Shown: positions 46,001 to 57,514, numbered from the stretch's first letter. The stretch is DNA of 64,000 bases from Allium sativum (GCA_030737875.1 CM060912.1:876765199-876829198), one strand, 5' to 3'. Numbers and translations are program-made. The notes: a model not told the origin generated them from the letters alone.

Positions 46001-46668
46001 AACCTTTAAGTGGGAATTACCCTTGGGTGGGTAGAACTGGTGTGGTGCAGTGTAGGAATTACCCCTGGGTGGGTAGATCTGGGGTGGTGCAATCTAGTAA
46101 TTATCCTTGGGTGGATAAATACGTCTTTTCGGTTATCTTAGTACATCCTGTGTTTAGTTGGCTACTTAGGGTAGTCATTATCCCCAGAGGTACCGTACCT
46201 TGTTTATATCATACCCTAATTACTTTAATGATTGTATTGTTAGGGTTATAGGACTCACTCAGACTTATGTCTGACCCCGTTGTTTCTTTATCTTTTTCCC
46301 AACCCTCAGGTTTTTCAGAGTGGGCCTAGCACTAGTGGGCTTTGATCAGACTGCTTTATCTATCTTTTGGAGCTTGGACCGTGGATGTAAAGCTCGGTTT
46401 ATCTTTTCTATTATGGCTATTAGATTATGTAGTGGGATTATGTACTTTTGTTTTATCAGGATGGATATTATGTACTTGACTGATATTTATGGTTTTGGTG
46501 TAACCAAACATGTTCTACTCTCCGCTGAAATGAAATGATGTTTTAAATTCTCAAGTATTACTTATATCTGTCTTGTTGTAATTTTTCTGTTCTATATTCA
46601 CTTAAAATACTCCACCGATGTTATGGCATTCCCTTTGTGAGTGACCGTAGCGGGTGTGGGGTGTTACA
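43071..46668 (+). repeat. D 3' LTR
   Basis: Same order of modules as the 5' LTR, offset 7,734 bp. Differences seen by eye include point changes near 43160, 43215, 43254, 43320, 43488 and one array-unit difference near 44425-44470. TATA box 43570, donor 43843, structured repeats 45028-45252, H2 46260-46273. Confidence 0.93.
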
Positions 46669-46673
46669 GTTAT
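46669..46673. repeat. Target-site duplication of element D (right)
   Basis: GTTAT, matching 35332-35336. C sequence resumes with CTATTATATG. Confidence 0.93.
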
Positions 46674-46880
46674 GTTATCTATTATATGTTATTCGTTCCG
46701 CTGTGAGGTTCGTGTTACTCTGATGTTATGTTCCTCTTCTTCTTCTATTCTAAGTTTCTATCTTATCTATTCTCACCTTCTAATTTCTTTCATTAATTAC
46801 CGGGATTTTTCGATGTTTTGGTTATCGACGTCGAGCTTACGTCGATAACCAAAGTCGCTGAAAATCCGGGTCGTTACAAT

Positions 46881-46892
46881 TGGTATCAGAGC
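46881..46892 (+). other. C primer-binding site (tRNA-Met initiator)
   Basis: TGGTATCAGAGC, two bases after the LTR end at 46878. Confidence 0.92.
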
Positions 46893-46940
46893 TTATGTTT
46901 TAGTGATCGGACATAACTCTGTGGCGTAACTCGGTAGAGA

Positions 46941-46959
46941 TGGGATTAGTAATATCCTA
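46941..46959 (+). other. C leader hairpin H3
   Basis: Stem TGGGAT/ATCCTA (one G-T wobble), loop TAGTAAT, about 50 bases after the primer site. It is followed by GAGTTGAGTGTATATATATAC, which F shares. Confidence 0.7.
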
Positions 46960-47865
46960 GATTGAGTTGAGTGTATATATATACAAGAGAGCGTATATGT
47001 TATTGAATATAAAATGGTTTTATATTGTGGAGATTTATTGATTGAGTGGCTTATGAATTCTGGACGATCAGTTTGATCCACTGTATCGGTAGGAGTTTTG
47101 AAAACACTTGAATACGATGAACCGACATGATATGTTTTGAAACTAATATAGTATATTAGTTGTGTTGGTTGTTAGTGTAATCGAATGAGATTATAAAAAG
47201 ATGAAATGGTTAAGTATATAACCAATCAGAATTCATATAAGTAAAGTATATGAAATAAGATGAATTAAATATGAATTTAAATCAGATTTGGAATTAAAAT
47301 AAGGAAATTTTAAGTTCCTGGGAGATTTTGAAATGTTTTCAAAATGGAAGTATTTAGTAATGGTATTGGAAATGATATAGTATTGAAATCACTTGGGTCG
47401 CTGGAAAATAATTCCGATGATGACTGCGTAGTATCATCGGTGTGATTTTCGAGTTCTAAGTGGTGGATTACTACCAAAGATTTTGATTTGAATTGTTTTG
47501 AGAAAACAAGGTGTTTAGAAATTCAAATGTTTTGAATTGGTATTGTGATTTCAAATTAATTTGAAATAGACCCAGGAATTTAGATTCTGGAGTTAAAATT
47601 TAACTAATGAAGTTAAAGAGATTGAGATGGTAAAATTTAGAATAATAAATTAGAATTTAACTTTGACTAAGTTAAATGAAATTGGATTTGATTAGAGGAT
47701 AATCTGAAAGTGAATTCGACTTAGATATATGCGAATGGTTGTGTTGGAGATGAAATTGATTGGATTTGATTGGGATGGCATTTGTATATGCCGAGTTGAT
47801 AACAGATGGTAGGGATATAATGATATGCCCAACAAAAAGGTACAAGTTTATATTTTATATGAGTT

Positions 47866-48010
47866 TGGGATTTATGAGCCGAATTGGCAAGCCGTTTGGC
47901 GTTTTGATTTTCTTTTGGGTTGAAGAAGGCCCAGAGAGGCGAGTTGGAGTTTGAGCTATTGACCAGTACAAAGGAGGTGCTGGCGAAATTTTTCGAAAGT
48001 TAAAGTGTTA
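47866..48010 (+). repeat. Shared module in C interior
   Basis: TTTATGAGCC, GGCAAGCCGTTTGGC, a TTTTCTTTT run, AGAAGGCCCAGAGAGGCGAG, ACAAAGGAGGTGCTGGCGAA and TTTTTCGAAAGTTAAAGTGTTAG align in order with B interior (58669-58860) and with LTR segments of C (50525-50630) and F (6862-7010, 14150-14298). Confidence 0.7.
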
Positions 48011-48176
48011 GAAAATTTTCAGAATTTTTGAAAATTTTAGTTAGTCGGAATGAATAAATATTTTAGTCAATATTAATTGGTTCAGTAAAATCAGAAATAA
48101 GGGGTAAACAAATCTTAGGAATTCTAATAGATAGGGTCGTCCTCTAACTTAGCAATTTCGAGGACGAAATTATTTT

Positions 48177-48189
48177 AAGTGGGGAAGAA
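48177..48189 (+). other. C polypurine tract
   Basis: AAGTGGGGAAGAA directly before TGTAATGACCC. Confidence 0.9.
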
Positions 48190-49014
48190 TGTAATGACCC
48201 ACATTGGCAGAGGTATTATAATTTATTTATTTAATTATATGAATGGTGAATTAAAGGATTTAATGGTCGATTAATTAAATAATGGTGAATATTTAATTAA
48301 AATAATAAATTAAATAATATATTTAATTCTGAAATAATCAGAATTGGCGGAAATGGCGATATGGTGTGAACTGGATCATCTGTGATATTTAATTCAGATT
48401 GGAATTTGAATTTGAATAACGAATATATTATATAAACGACAGTTTGAACGTATAATTATATTATAATTAAAATTGAGCTTGAAATGGCGCTGCAGTTCAC
48501 GATTTGGCGATTTGAGCTTCAACTGAATGTACATGATTCGTTTTAAGCTGGATTTCTGTGAAACAAGAAACGTGTGGAGCTAGTGGAGTATATCTTTCTA
48601 GTGGAAGAGAAAAATTGGAATTTCGTCGTGTAGATTTTGAGATATGTCCAAATCAAATTTTAAAATAGTCGCTATAGAATCGTTTATCGACCGTAACGGT
48701 TTATTCGATATAACTAGTTATCAGATTCGAATTTGAACAAGGTTCTTTTGGGAAGTAGTGATAATTTAATTTTTAGAATTTTATGGTAATTTTTAATTAA
48801 TTTAATAAGCAACTTTTAATTTGGAGTATTTGGCACCCTGTATCGATATTTCGGGGTTTCACAATATGAGTTAACCTACCGATATTATTATATTTTTGGG
48901 GTCGTGACACCTCGTTGGACACAACCGTAATTTGTTTTCTGTCCATAGCAGTTCATACGCGAACGGAGTTTGATATGGTAGGGTACCCTAACTTCTATCT
49001 AAAACAAACACACA

Positions 49015-49022
49015 TATATAAG
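49015..49022 (+). promoter_or_regulatory. Candidate TATA box of the C LTR
   Basis: TATATAAG in a CACACATATATAAGG context, 25-30 bp upstream of the exon-like island. The deletion has removed this region from C's left LTR, so the left copy has lost its own promoter. Confidence 0.4.
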
Positions 49023-49039
49023 GATTTAAATTTGCCGCG

Positions 49040-49760
49040 TTTTCCTCCTATGTGTTTAACAAATTGACTACAGAAATGAGTGGTTTCCTTGCGCACTACG
49101 TGTTTAACAAATTTACTACAAATATGAGGGGTTCATATTTCAATACGTATACTTATGTTCAACTTTCCATCTATATAAATAAATACGGCAGCAGCATTGG
49201 TTCTTCTTCTTTGCCAACGGAAAGCAGTTCGCTTGTAAACAAAAGAAAATATATGGACACGCGATGTGTAAATCAATGACAAAAGGAGAAAGCATGAATG
49301 AAGGGTACGCCACTTTCTGGGTTGTTCGAAGTATTCTCGAGGGAGGGAAACCATTGGAGAACGTGCGGGTTGTAATGGTGATCCGAGAATGGAAGATGGC
49401 GTGTGTTTCTCTGAAGAGTGGAAGGAGGTTGGACGGACTCCGGTGGCTTGGAGAGGAAAGCCACGGCCATGGCGGAGCTTCGATAGCAGCAGGTTGTAGT
49501 GAGAAGGAGGAGGTATGGAGTAAGTGCGGACTGTTTTTTTGAAGTAGTATGGTTTTGAGATGATGACGCTGAGAGTTTGAGAAGAGGGAGATGGGTAGTT
49601 TCTGTTTGAAGTTTCATGTTGAAATGAAGGAGCATGGGAGGGACAATGTTCGGTGATGTTGGAAAAAAAAGTGCAGCATGTTCGGTCAGTACAGATCAGG
49701 GAAGAAGAAGTAAAGATGGACGCGGGTGGGCTGTGGATAGGAAGTTGGGCCAAGGTATTG
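49040..49760. other. Exon-like island in C right LTR
   Basis: Less AT-rich than its surroundings. The minus strand is open for 206 codons (49753-49133) with Ser/Pro/His-rich sequence and no recognisable domain, and the plus strand has a 92-codon frame. The opposite-strand frame looks like a plant 5' leader plus coding start, but there is no homologous frame in F or B. I treat it as the LTR's transcribed leader or captured host DNA, not a confirmed gene. Confidence 0.3.
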
Positions 49761-50524
49761 TGTGTTGAGGCCCAAAGAAATAAAATTCAAGTTTTAATTC
49801 ATTTAAATAGTGTATAAACTTCGTAATGTGATATCTATTTCATACGAGGTTGGATTCGCGAACCGTAAGTTGCGTTGGGACCATATGGACGAGAGCTTCA
49901 CAATGAAATTGACCGGGAGTGGATCGGTGCTCGTTATAATTTATGGCGAAATAAATTGTCCGACTGAATCAAATAACGCAAACCGTTATTTAACGGCTAA
50001 CGCGCAAATGTGAGTAAAACTCACCAACTCTGAACAGTTTATAATTTCATGTTGTATTGTTAGAACTGTTAGAAATTGTCTGATGTACTGTGTGTTGATT
50101 GTTTGATTGAACTGCTAGTCAGTTAGTTAAATTTCTATATTGATTCTGTTTAACAGAATATATCATATGGAACTGAAAGTGATGTTATCTATACTGTCTA
50201 ACATCTGTGATGCAGGGAAACAGGTTGGAGGAATCCGACTGGATTCCTCAACAGTTATTTTATTGTTTTTCATATATTTTGATATATGATGTGAATTATA
50301 ACCTGTTGTTGATTGTGTGTGTATGGACGATATTGAACATCGGGATTTGATATGATTGAATACCATGACATACCTGAATGTAGATAAAGGAGATTTTTTC
50401 AAAGTGATATTGAAAAATAGAATATTTATAAAGTGGAATATCTATAAATAAGAAATGTTTATAAATTGGGATATTTATAAATAGGAGATATTCAAAAAGG
50501 AAATAATTTTAAAACATTTTCTTT

Positions 50525-50630
50525 TTGAATGGAAAGGCCTGTGTGGCGAGTTTGGGGATTTTCCCGATGCTCCCGATACAAAGGAGGTTATGGCGAATTT
50601 TCCCGGGAATTTAAGGAGTTAAAATATTTC
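50525..50630 (+). repeat. Shared interior-type module inside the C LTR
   Basis: AAAGGCCTGTGTGGCGAG, GGGATTTTCCCGATGCTCCC, GATACAAAGGAGGTTATGGC and AATTTAAGGAGTTA. This is a second copy within C of the block in its interior at 47866-48010, and it is closer to the F LTR version. Confidence 0.7.
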
Positions 50631-50744
50631 AAGAATAAATTTGAAAAGGAAATCATTTTTAAAGTGTAGAACCGTTATTTAAAAGTAAATCTTTTCAAAT
50701 GATTTTAACGTTGTTAAAAAGGAAATCTTTATAAAGTGATTAAA

Positions 50745-51345
50745 GTTAATCGAATATGGTATTCGAAAGGAGAAATCGAATATGGTGTTCGAAGTTAGTT
50801 AATCGAATATGGTATTCGAAGTTAGTTAATCGAATATGGTATTCGAAGTTAGTTAATCGAATATGGTATTCGAAGTTAGTTAATCGAATATAGACATTCG
50901 AAAGGAGAAATCGAATATAGACATTCGAAAGGAGTTAATCGAATATGGTATTCGAAGTTAGTTAATCGAATATGGTATTCGAAGTTAGTTAATCGAATAT
51001 AGACATTCGAAAGGAGAAATCGAATATAGACATTCGAAAGGAGTTAATCGAATATGGTATTCGAAGTTAGTTAATCGAATATGGTATTCGAAGTTAGTTA
51101 ATCGAATATAGACATTCGAAAGGAGAAATCGAATATAGACATTCGAAAGGAGTTAATCGAATATGGTATTCGAAGTTAGTTAATCGAATATGGTATTCGA
51201 AGTTAGTTAATCGAATATAGACATTCGAAAGGAGAAATCGAATATAGACATTCGAAAGGAGTTAACCGAATATGGTATTCGAAGTTAGTTAATCGAATAT
51301 GGTATTCGAAAGTTAGTTAATCGAATATGTTATTCAAAAGGGGTT
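50745..51345 (+). repeat. Tandem array with 109-bp higher-order unit (C right LTR)
   Basis: Units start near 50826, 50935, 51044 and 51153, with a partial unit at 51262. Monomer dyads are the same as in the left copy. It begins with one irregular monomer fewer than the left array. Confidence 0.93.
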
Positions 51346-51856
51346 AGTCAAGTCGAGTTAGTCAAATAGAGTTAACCAGTTAGAGTTAACCAGTTAGAGT
51401 TAATCAGTTAGAGTTAACCAGTTGGAGTTAATTAGTTAGAGTTAATCGATTAGAGTTAAAACGAACTAGAGTTAATCAAATATAGTTATTTGAGACAGAG
51501 TTAGTAAAACATAGTATTCAGGATAAGTTGCCATCTCGTACGACTGCTAGCGTAATTCGCAGGGCTGTAAATAGCCTACGGCGGTCGGATGTTTCCTGAG
51601 GGAGTCATGCGTAACCATTGTGATCGCTGCGATCTAGAGTCAAGCGAATGGAGTTTAATCGAATATTAGTTATTCGATAGGAGTTAAATCAAGTTGATCG
51701 AGTTGAGAAATAAGTTAAGTTAAATAAGTTGAGTTGATCGGATGGTTCGACTAAGTTAGTCGAGCCTGGTTAATCGAATCGAATTGGTCGAACCAAGTAA
51801 GTCGAGTTAGTCGAGTCAAGTTAAGTTAGTCAAGTTAAGTTCATCGAGTTAAATAA

Positions 51857-52083
51857 ATCGATGTTAGTTTCATCGAAAGAAGTTATCGATGTTAGTTTCA
51901 TCGAAAGAAGTTATCGATGTTAGTTTCATCGAAAGAAGCTATCGATGTTAGTTTCATCGAAAGAAGTTATCGATGTTAGTTTCATCGAAAGAAGTTGTCG
52001 ATGTTAGTTTCATCGAAAGGAGTTATCGATGTTAGTTTCATCGAAAGGAGTTATCGATGTTAGTTTCATCGAAGGGAGGTATC
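51857..52083 (+). repeat. 28-bp tandem dyad repeat (C right LTR)
   Basis: Eight units of TCGATG…CATCGA with GAAAGAAGTTA or GAAAGGAGTTA linkers, two more than in the left LTR. Confidence 0.9.
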
Positions 52084-54639
52084 GGTTATAGTTTAATCGA
52101 AGTGAGGTTTTTCAAAGATGAGATATTTGAAAAGGAAAAGTTATCGAATTTTAGTTGATCGAAGTGAAATTTATCGAACAAGAGTTATTCGAAAAGAGAT
52201 GTTCGAATATAGTTTATTCGAAAGTAAGATTTTCAAATATGAGATATTTGAAAAGGAAGAAGTTAATCGAATATAGGTTATTCGAAGAAGAGTTAATCAA
52301 ATAGAGATTTCTCGAAGAGAGTTAATCGGCAAATTCGATTATATCGAATTCGGGAAAGTTCTTATACTTTCCAGTGTTTAAATAGAGATTTATTTATTTA
52401 TAAATAAATAAGTGTTAGGTTAATTATTCACTAATAAGAATAGAAGTTATAATTAAAGTTAGATAATTCGAAAGGAGGGATTATAACGTTATCGTTATAA
52501 CCAATGTTTTAAATATAGAAGTGGATTAGTAAAATTGAATCCGAGAAAGGCGTAAAGAAGTTGTTAAAGATTAAAAGATAAACTTTGACCATTTCGAAGT
52601 TATAACGTTGTTCAGTTAAGGTCTGAGAGGTAATTATACCCCAACTTGAGTGACTTCCTTCTTAACTAAGAAATGGTAAGGTTTGATCGTAAAGGAGTGT
52701 TGGAAATGTTTTCCGAACAAGAATCAGAAATGTTTTCTGATAAAAGAAAATAAGAATTTAGAATATAGGGAAACAGGAGATAAGTAAAATAAATGAACTA
52801 AAGAGATTAATGTTAAATGATGTTTGTTCGATATAATTTCCATTTGGAAATAATATCGTTGTTTGCACACTTGTTTTTCTTTGATAGTTAACTCACCGAC
52901 TATCGAAGTTTTGACCATTTTAACGTTGTTAATATGGAGAGACCGGTTGGATTATTATCCATAGAACCACTCTGTATTGGCATAAGCGTTGCGAATCATA
53001 TATGCCAAAGATAATTGAAGACGGAGTAAAATGCAAGGGCTATCCTGTTTATAGAATAGTGCCTTCGGTTTGTCCAGTCCCAGGACAACTTGTATGGACG
53101 AAGGTCTGACAGAGTATATCCAATGGATCGCGTAAGTTGATCTGTTCAAACGTATTCACGTTTGGTGGCGGAGGAATTCGTTTCTCTTAGCTGTATACCC
53201 GTGTTATTTTTGAATAAGTCAATTTGTGATTTGGCGGGTATGACGATGTGACATTTCTAAGTGAATGAAGATGGATGTCTGACATGGTATTTCCAGAGGA
53301 TCATGTACATTGATTTCTTCAACTGTACCAAGAGTGGAAGCGGAGAAGGAAACTTCTTTTAGCTGACACATAATGTATGGTTGTAGACGTCAATTAGTGA
53401 TTTCGATGGATTTGACAATGTAGCATTCGAAGTAAATCTGATGTAATGATAAAGCGTAGCTTCTAGCCTCATCAACCGGTAAATGACAGAAATCGGGCAG
53501 GCAGCATGGCTAAGTCGGTCGCACCGAAGTAGGGTGTATAATCACCTATCTAGAGAATATTCATTTGTTTCTTAAATCTATCAATGTTGTCCCATATATA
53601 TACGGGAACGGTTGCTGATCCCAACCGTTGGTGATGTACATTCGATACACTCAAGCGAAATGAGTGGTCGGTCATGTGTGGCTGAGTTGCAAGATGTTCT
53701 TGTTGAACTCCAGTGTAACGTTCCTAGAGTACACTGATCGGAAGGTGATTCCATACCTTGTCATAGTTGGAAATCCATTACCCAATACGTGCTTGCGATT
53801 TTGATTGTATACTATATATGTAGAACGTGAGATGAAAGCGTTTCTGCTAGTTGATATCTATTTGTACATGGACATTATTATAATATCAAAAGGTTTTTGA
53901 TATAAAGATATTTTGGATTCTCATAAGGGAAAAACCCGTTCCGTTCTGCGGCGTGGTCTTATGAGATATCGTTTACTTGTTCATATACCTGTTTTAACTG
54001 TTTTACTCATACCAGTCCCATGACTGACCCGGAGTTTACTTTGTTGTTTTCCCTAAACTCTTGGGTGCCTAAATTTGTACGGGCAGTCAAGTAGTCGGGT
54101 TTTACAGATATACTGGAAGAGCTTGGAGCAGGAGGCTTCAAGATCATATAGCTATAGTTATTTCCGCTGTGTTGTAAGTGCTGTACTCTGATAAGTGCTA
54201 TTGTATACATAACTGTTATATTTCAAAGTTATGTTATCTATTATATGTTATTCGTTCCGCTGTGAGGTTCGTGTTACTCTGATGTTATGTTCCTCTTCTT
54301 CTTCTATTCTAAGTTTCTATCTTATCTATTCTCACCTTCTAATTTCTTTCATTAATTACCGGGATTTTTCGATGTTTTGGTTATCGTCGTCGAGCTTACG
54401 TCGATAACCAAAGTCGCCGAAAATCCGGGTCGTTACACAAGTGTTGAATAGAATATATATTCATTTGTTGAATAGAATAACGAAGTTTTTGAAAAATATA
54501 AAGCCGTGTTGATTAGAGACGCGCTATTTTGTCGTGAACGATATTTATATCGATTTCATTCGTTTTATAATGAATATTGAAAAGTGATTTCAAAATTTAA
54601 TATTTTGAAATGAAATTCAAATTAAATTAGATAAAAATC

Positions 54640-55060
54640 TAAATTGAAATTTTATTGAATCAATTTGAAATGAATTCGAATCGAATAGAAAATGAATTCA
54701 ATTTGAATTGAATAGAAAGTGAATTTGAATTCAAATTGAATAGAAAGCGAATTTGAATTCGAACTGAATAGAAATGAATTCAAATTGAATTAAATTGAAA
54801 TTGAATTAAAAACGAATTGAAATCGTTTTGAATGAAATTTAAAACGAACTGAAATTGAATTGAAATCAATTTGAAATGAATTCGAATTGAATTAAATAGA
54901 AGGTAAATTCAAATTGAATTGAAACGAATTAGAAATTGAATTGAATTGAAACGAATTTGAATTCGAATTAGATAAAATTGAAATGAATTCGAATTGAATT
55001 GAAATCAAATCGATTTGAAATTGAAGATGAAGTTGAAATTGTTTTGAAACGAATTTAGAA
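54640..55060. repeat. GAATTGAAATGAATTCGAATT dyad-rich repeat (B left LTR)
   Basis: Degenerate 12-20-bp units built on GAATTC, AATTGAAAT and AAATTGAATT. The right copy is about 62015-62440. Confidence 0.8.
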
Positions 55061-56391
55061 CTATATATTATATATATAATGGCCTGAATAGAACGCGCCG
55101 CGCCGCGGCAGTTCGTGAATTTCGACCATTGACTTCGAATTGACGTTGCGGGAGATCCGACCGTCGGATTCTCCTAAAACCGGAACCGTTGGGTTCGAAT
55201 CGAAAAGAGCTTTCCAATGAATATTAGAAATTTGAAATCTAACGGTTGGATTTGGAATTATGTCCAAATCAAGTTTGGAAAAGGTCGCTGTAAGTGCAAT
55301 TCGATGGTCGTTGATGGAAATCGACTGTACGGGCCTTGATAAAATTATTAAAAATATCAATAATTTGTGTAAAATCATAAGAAATGATTTGGGAAAAATT
55401 GAGTTGAAGAATTCCAAATTTGAAAAGATAAAAATAGTTTTTTATTGAAATGAACTAGTTTTGAACTAGAATTAAAATAAATAAATTGAATTTGAAAGTG
55501 ATTTTAAAAACAATCAATATTCCCAATACGTGGATTGGACTGGAGTTGAATCGAAATTATCTTCGGAATATTTCAATGTTGGATTTCGTGACTATACAGA
55601 TATTGTTATGGGAATTTGAAAGATATATTTTATATCGTTATTTCCAATACAATATTTGTTGGTTTCAGAATTTGATATTGAATATAAGCCGGTATATTTT
55701 CTATTCAGAGCCTTGTATTTAATATCAAATGTGATTTGGGTTTGTTGTGAATCGTGTTTTAGATGACATTAGTTCTTTAACCCAGTTAAAGGCAGAATAT
55801 TGATTTTTGAAAGAATTAAAACTAAGTGGAGTTTTAATGAAACTTTAATTAGATTAAAATGTGAATTGATAATTTAAATTATCAAATCTGAAAAGTGATC
55901 GAGAGTGGAGTATCACCAGTGTTGCTCCCAAGCGATAGTTAAATCTGTAATTAGATTTGAACGTGAAATGGTTATTAATTTTACCGATAACACCGTGGTG
56001 TTAGGTATGGAGTATTACCAGTTTTGCTCCATGGGATGAATAGGCTGGGATTGGGAAATAAAATAAATAATTACTTCGGTGTGGTTCGCTAATCCCAACT
56101 AGTTTGAAATGATATCCAAAGGAAGATTAAAGAATAAATTTAGAAGAATTTATCTTGGATAAAATTAATGGGAACCTTTCCCTAAGAATGTGATTTCATG
56201 AATAAAAGGATATTCTGAATTGGAATGAGGCGTTTGTTGAGTTTGTGTAATATTTGTTTATCATATACGTGGGTTATTCAGAAAGGTTGGGTTTATACCC
56301 ATTCTGAATAACCGATTCGACGAGATGTCGAAGATGAAGACGGTGGTTGAAGATCGGAAGTCTTCACATCGTTTGGGTGATTACTGATGAT

Positions 56392-56419
56392 CTCGATTGG
56401 GCTGTACACCCAAGACGAG
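56392..56419 (+). other. Conserved two-part hairpin H4 (B left copy)
   Basis: Stem CTCG/CGAG, small internal loop, then TTGGG/CCCAA with loop CTGTACA. The right copy has one G-T wobble in the outer stem. A has CTTG/CAAG in the outer stem. Confidence 0.55.
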
Positions 56420-56486
56420 GGAAACAGTTGGTGGTCGTCCAGACGTACTTGGAGATGGATGGATATGCAAGGAAAGTGCCTCCGGT

Positions 56487-56507
56487 TTCGTTCAGACCCA
56501 GAACGAA
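56487..56507 (+). other. Conserved LTR hairpin H1 (B left copy)
   Basis: Stem TTCGTTC/GAACGAA, loop AGACCCA. The right copy is 63859-63879. Confidence 0.65.
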
Positions 56508-57500
56508 CTTGTAAATGGATTGTGTGTCTGACATTGGATTTTATTCTGTGTTGATTGATCTCTATTAAATATACATCTGATTGACGGCGGAGAATTTATT
56601 CTCTTGCTTAACGCCCTTCTCTGAGACATACGAGCTCAGAGGTTGTATATCGATGGACATCAGTCGCATGGAGTGAATGGCCAGTGTGGCACGCATAAGT
56701 GGCAATTGATCAGGGCTTCTGTTGAAAAGCAAAGTCTTGTGGTTGATGATCAAAGCACGGCCTGTGTGGCGTAGCTTTGTGTATAACGTGAATTCGTGAG
56801 CCTCACACCTCGGTATGAGTCAAAAATGGGATAGTGACTGCAGGGAGAGCACGACGTTTCTTTCTAGCTAGGGTGGTGTCAGTGACCTACCAGCCCTGAC
56901 ATTTGTATACTTTTCACCTGTGTGGTTGTTGGATACGAGGCGCATCGGATATAGGTCTGTAAGGACCGGGAAATGTGTGTTCAGGAATAATTAATCCTCC
57001 AAAGTTAGGTGAGGACCGGCCCTGAAGATCCAAGGATCAGAGTGGGGTCTTGGGACATTTGCTAGAGTGTCTCGAATCGGAGAGGAGCTTGCCCCTTGCC
57101 TCGGCTCATGACGGAATCCAATTTCCAATATGTGATATTGTGGTTTTGATTGTAGAACTAGTACGGCGACATGATAGATGGTACCCATGCCGCCTATGAT
57201 TGATATTTATGATTGAAAATTGTTTTGACACTATACACTTATTATAGTATCAAATGATTTGTTTTGACGTATCAAGCATTATTTGGCTATTATAAGGGAA
57301 AACCCTATCCTCCGGCTTGCGTTGCATTGTGTGATGGGACCTGGGTCTTATAATAGCTTCATTTTTCCAAAAAGCATTGCGTTGTTTTGTTATATGCACT
57401 AGTATTCTTGGGAGGAAACCCGTTCCGTGTTATAAGGCGTGGTCCCTTGAATTACTATCCTTTAAAGTAAAGTTTTAAATAACTGTTTTAGTTCTCACAC

Positions 57501-57514
57501 CAGTTACATGACTG
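57501..57514 (+). other. Conserved LTR hairpin H2 (B left copy)
   Basis: CAGTT-ACAT-GACTG (closing T-G wobble), followed by ACC to form CTGAC. Confidence 0.6.

Larger units (their letters stand above)
35337..46668 (+). mobile_element. Element D: Ty3/gypsy chromovirus, defective
   Basis: 11,332 bp with LTRs of 3,599 and 3,598 bp, TSD GTTAT, tRNA-Met primer site, polypurine tract and a 4.1-kb interior. Interior order is protease, RT, RNase H, integrase, then a chromodomain-like C terminus, which identifies a chromovirus. The TGTAACACCCC start, tRNA-Met primer and long LTR fit the Tekay/Del group. All coding parts carry stops, frameshifts or lost catalytic residues, and gag is nearly gone, so D cannot mobilise itself. 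The LTRs differ at about a dozen positions in the first 700 bp by eye. Confidence 0.93.
31862..46878 (+). mobile_element. Element C left LTR, 5'-truncated and interrupted by D
   Basis: Sequence from the tandem array to the LTR end matches 50745-54437 of the right C LTR. The first about 2.55 kb (equivalent of 48190-50744) is missing. D is inserted between 35336 and 46669 with GTTAT duplicated. The LTR ends GGGTCGTTACA at 46878, two bases before the primer site. Confidence 0.88.
46879..48189 (+). mobile_element. Element C internal region, non-coding
   Basis: 1,311 bp between LTRs. In order: primer site (46881), leader with hairpin H3 (46941-46959), an AT-rich tract related to F's interior, a module also found in LTRs (47866-48010) and the polypurine tract. 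No gag or pol motif in any frame. The longest frame (64 codons at 47760) has no domain. Confidence 0.9.
50010..54107 (+). other. Candidate LTR intron of C (right copy)
   Basis: GCAAAT|GTGAGTAAA donor at 50010, TTTTACAG acceptor ending at 54107, length 4,098 bp. It holds both tandem arrays and hairpins H1 and H2. The F equivalents are 4,127 bp. Inference only. Confidence 0.4.
48190..54437 (+). repeat. C right (3') LTR, 6,248 bp
   Basis: Complete: TGTAATGACCC…GGGTCGTTACA. Contents: conserved U3 module (48475-48720), TATA-like TATATAAG (49015-49022), exon-like island (49040-49760), donor (50010), a TTGGAGGAATCC stretch shared with F (50222-50250; F at 9245-9280), shared module (50525-50630), 109-bp array (50745-51345), 28-bp array (51857-52083), large conserved block (52900-53860), H1 (53070-53088), H2 (54013-54026), acceptor (54107) and two CCGCTG blocks. 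Confidence 0.92.

Noticed and set aside
46881..46892. TGGTATCAGAGC as part of a tRNA gene
   Set aside because: It is only the 12-base primer-binding site, at the expected place after each 5' LTR, without a cloverleaf around it.
49133..49753. 206-codon minus-strand frame in the C right LTR
   Set aside because: No recognisable domain, Ser/Pro/His-rich composition, no counterpart in F. Kept only as an exon-like island.
55061..55417. 118-codon minus-strand frame with a hydrophobic start, repeated at 62433-62789
   Set aside because: It lies antisense in the two LTRs of B and is kept only because the LTRs are duplicates; the family A equivalent is not open in the same way. No domain.
56380..56430. 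CTGATGA … GAAAC around a stem, resembling a hammerhead ribozyme core
   Set aside because: Stem II forms, but no cleavage triplet with stems I and III could be found, and the family A relative keeps the stem while losing the GAAA. Reported instead as hairpin H4.
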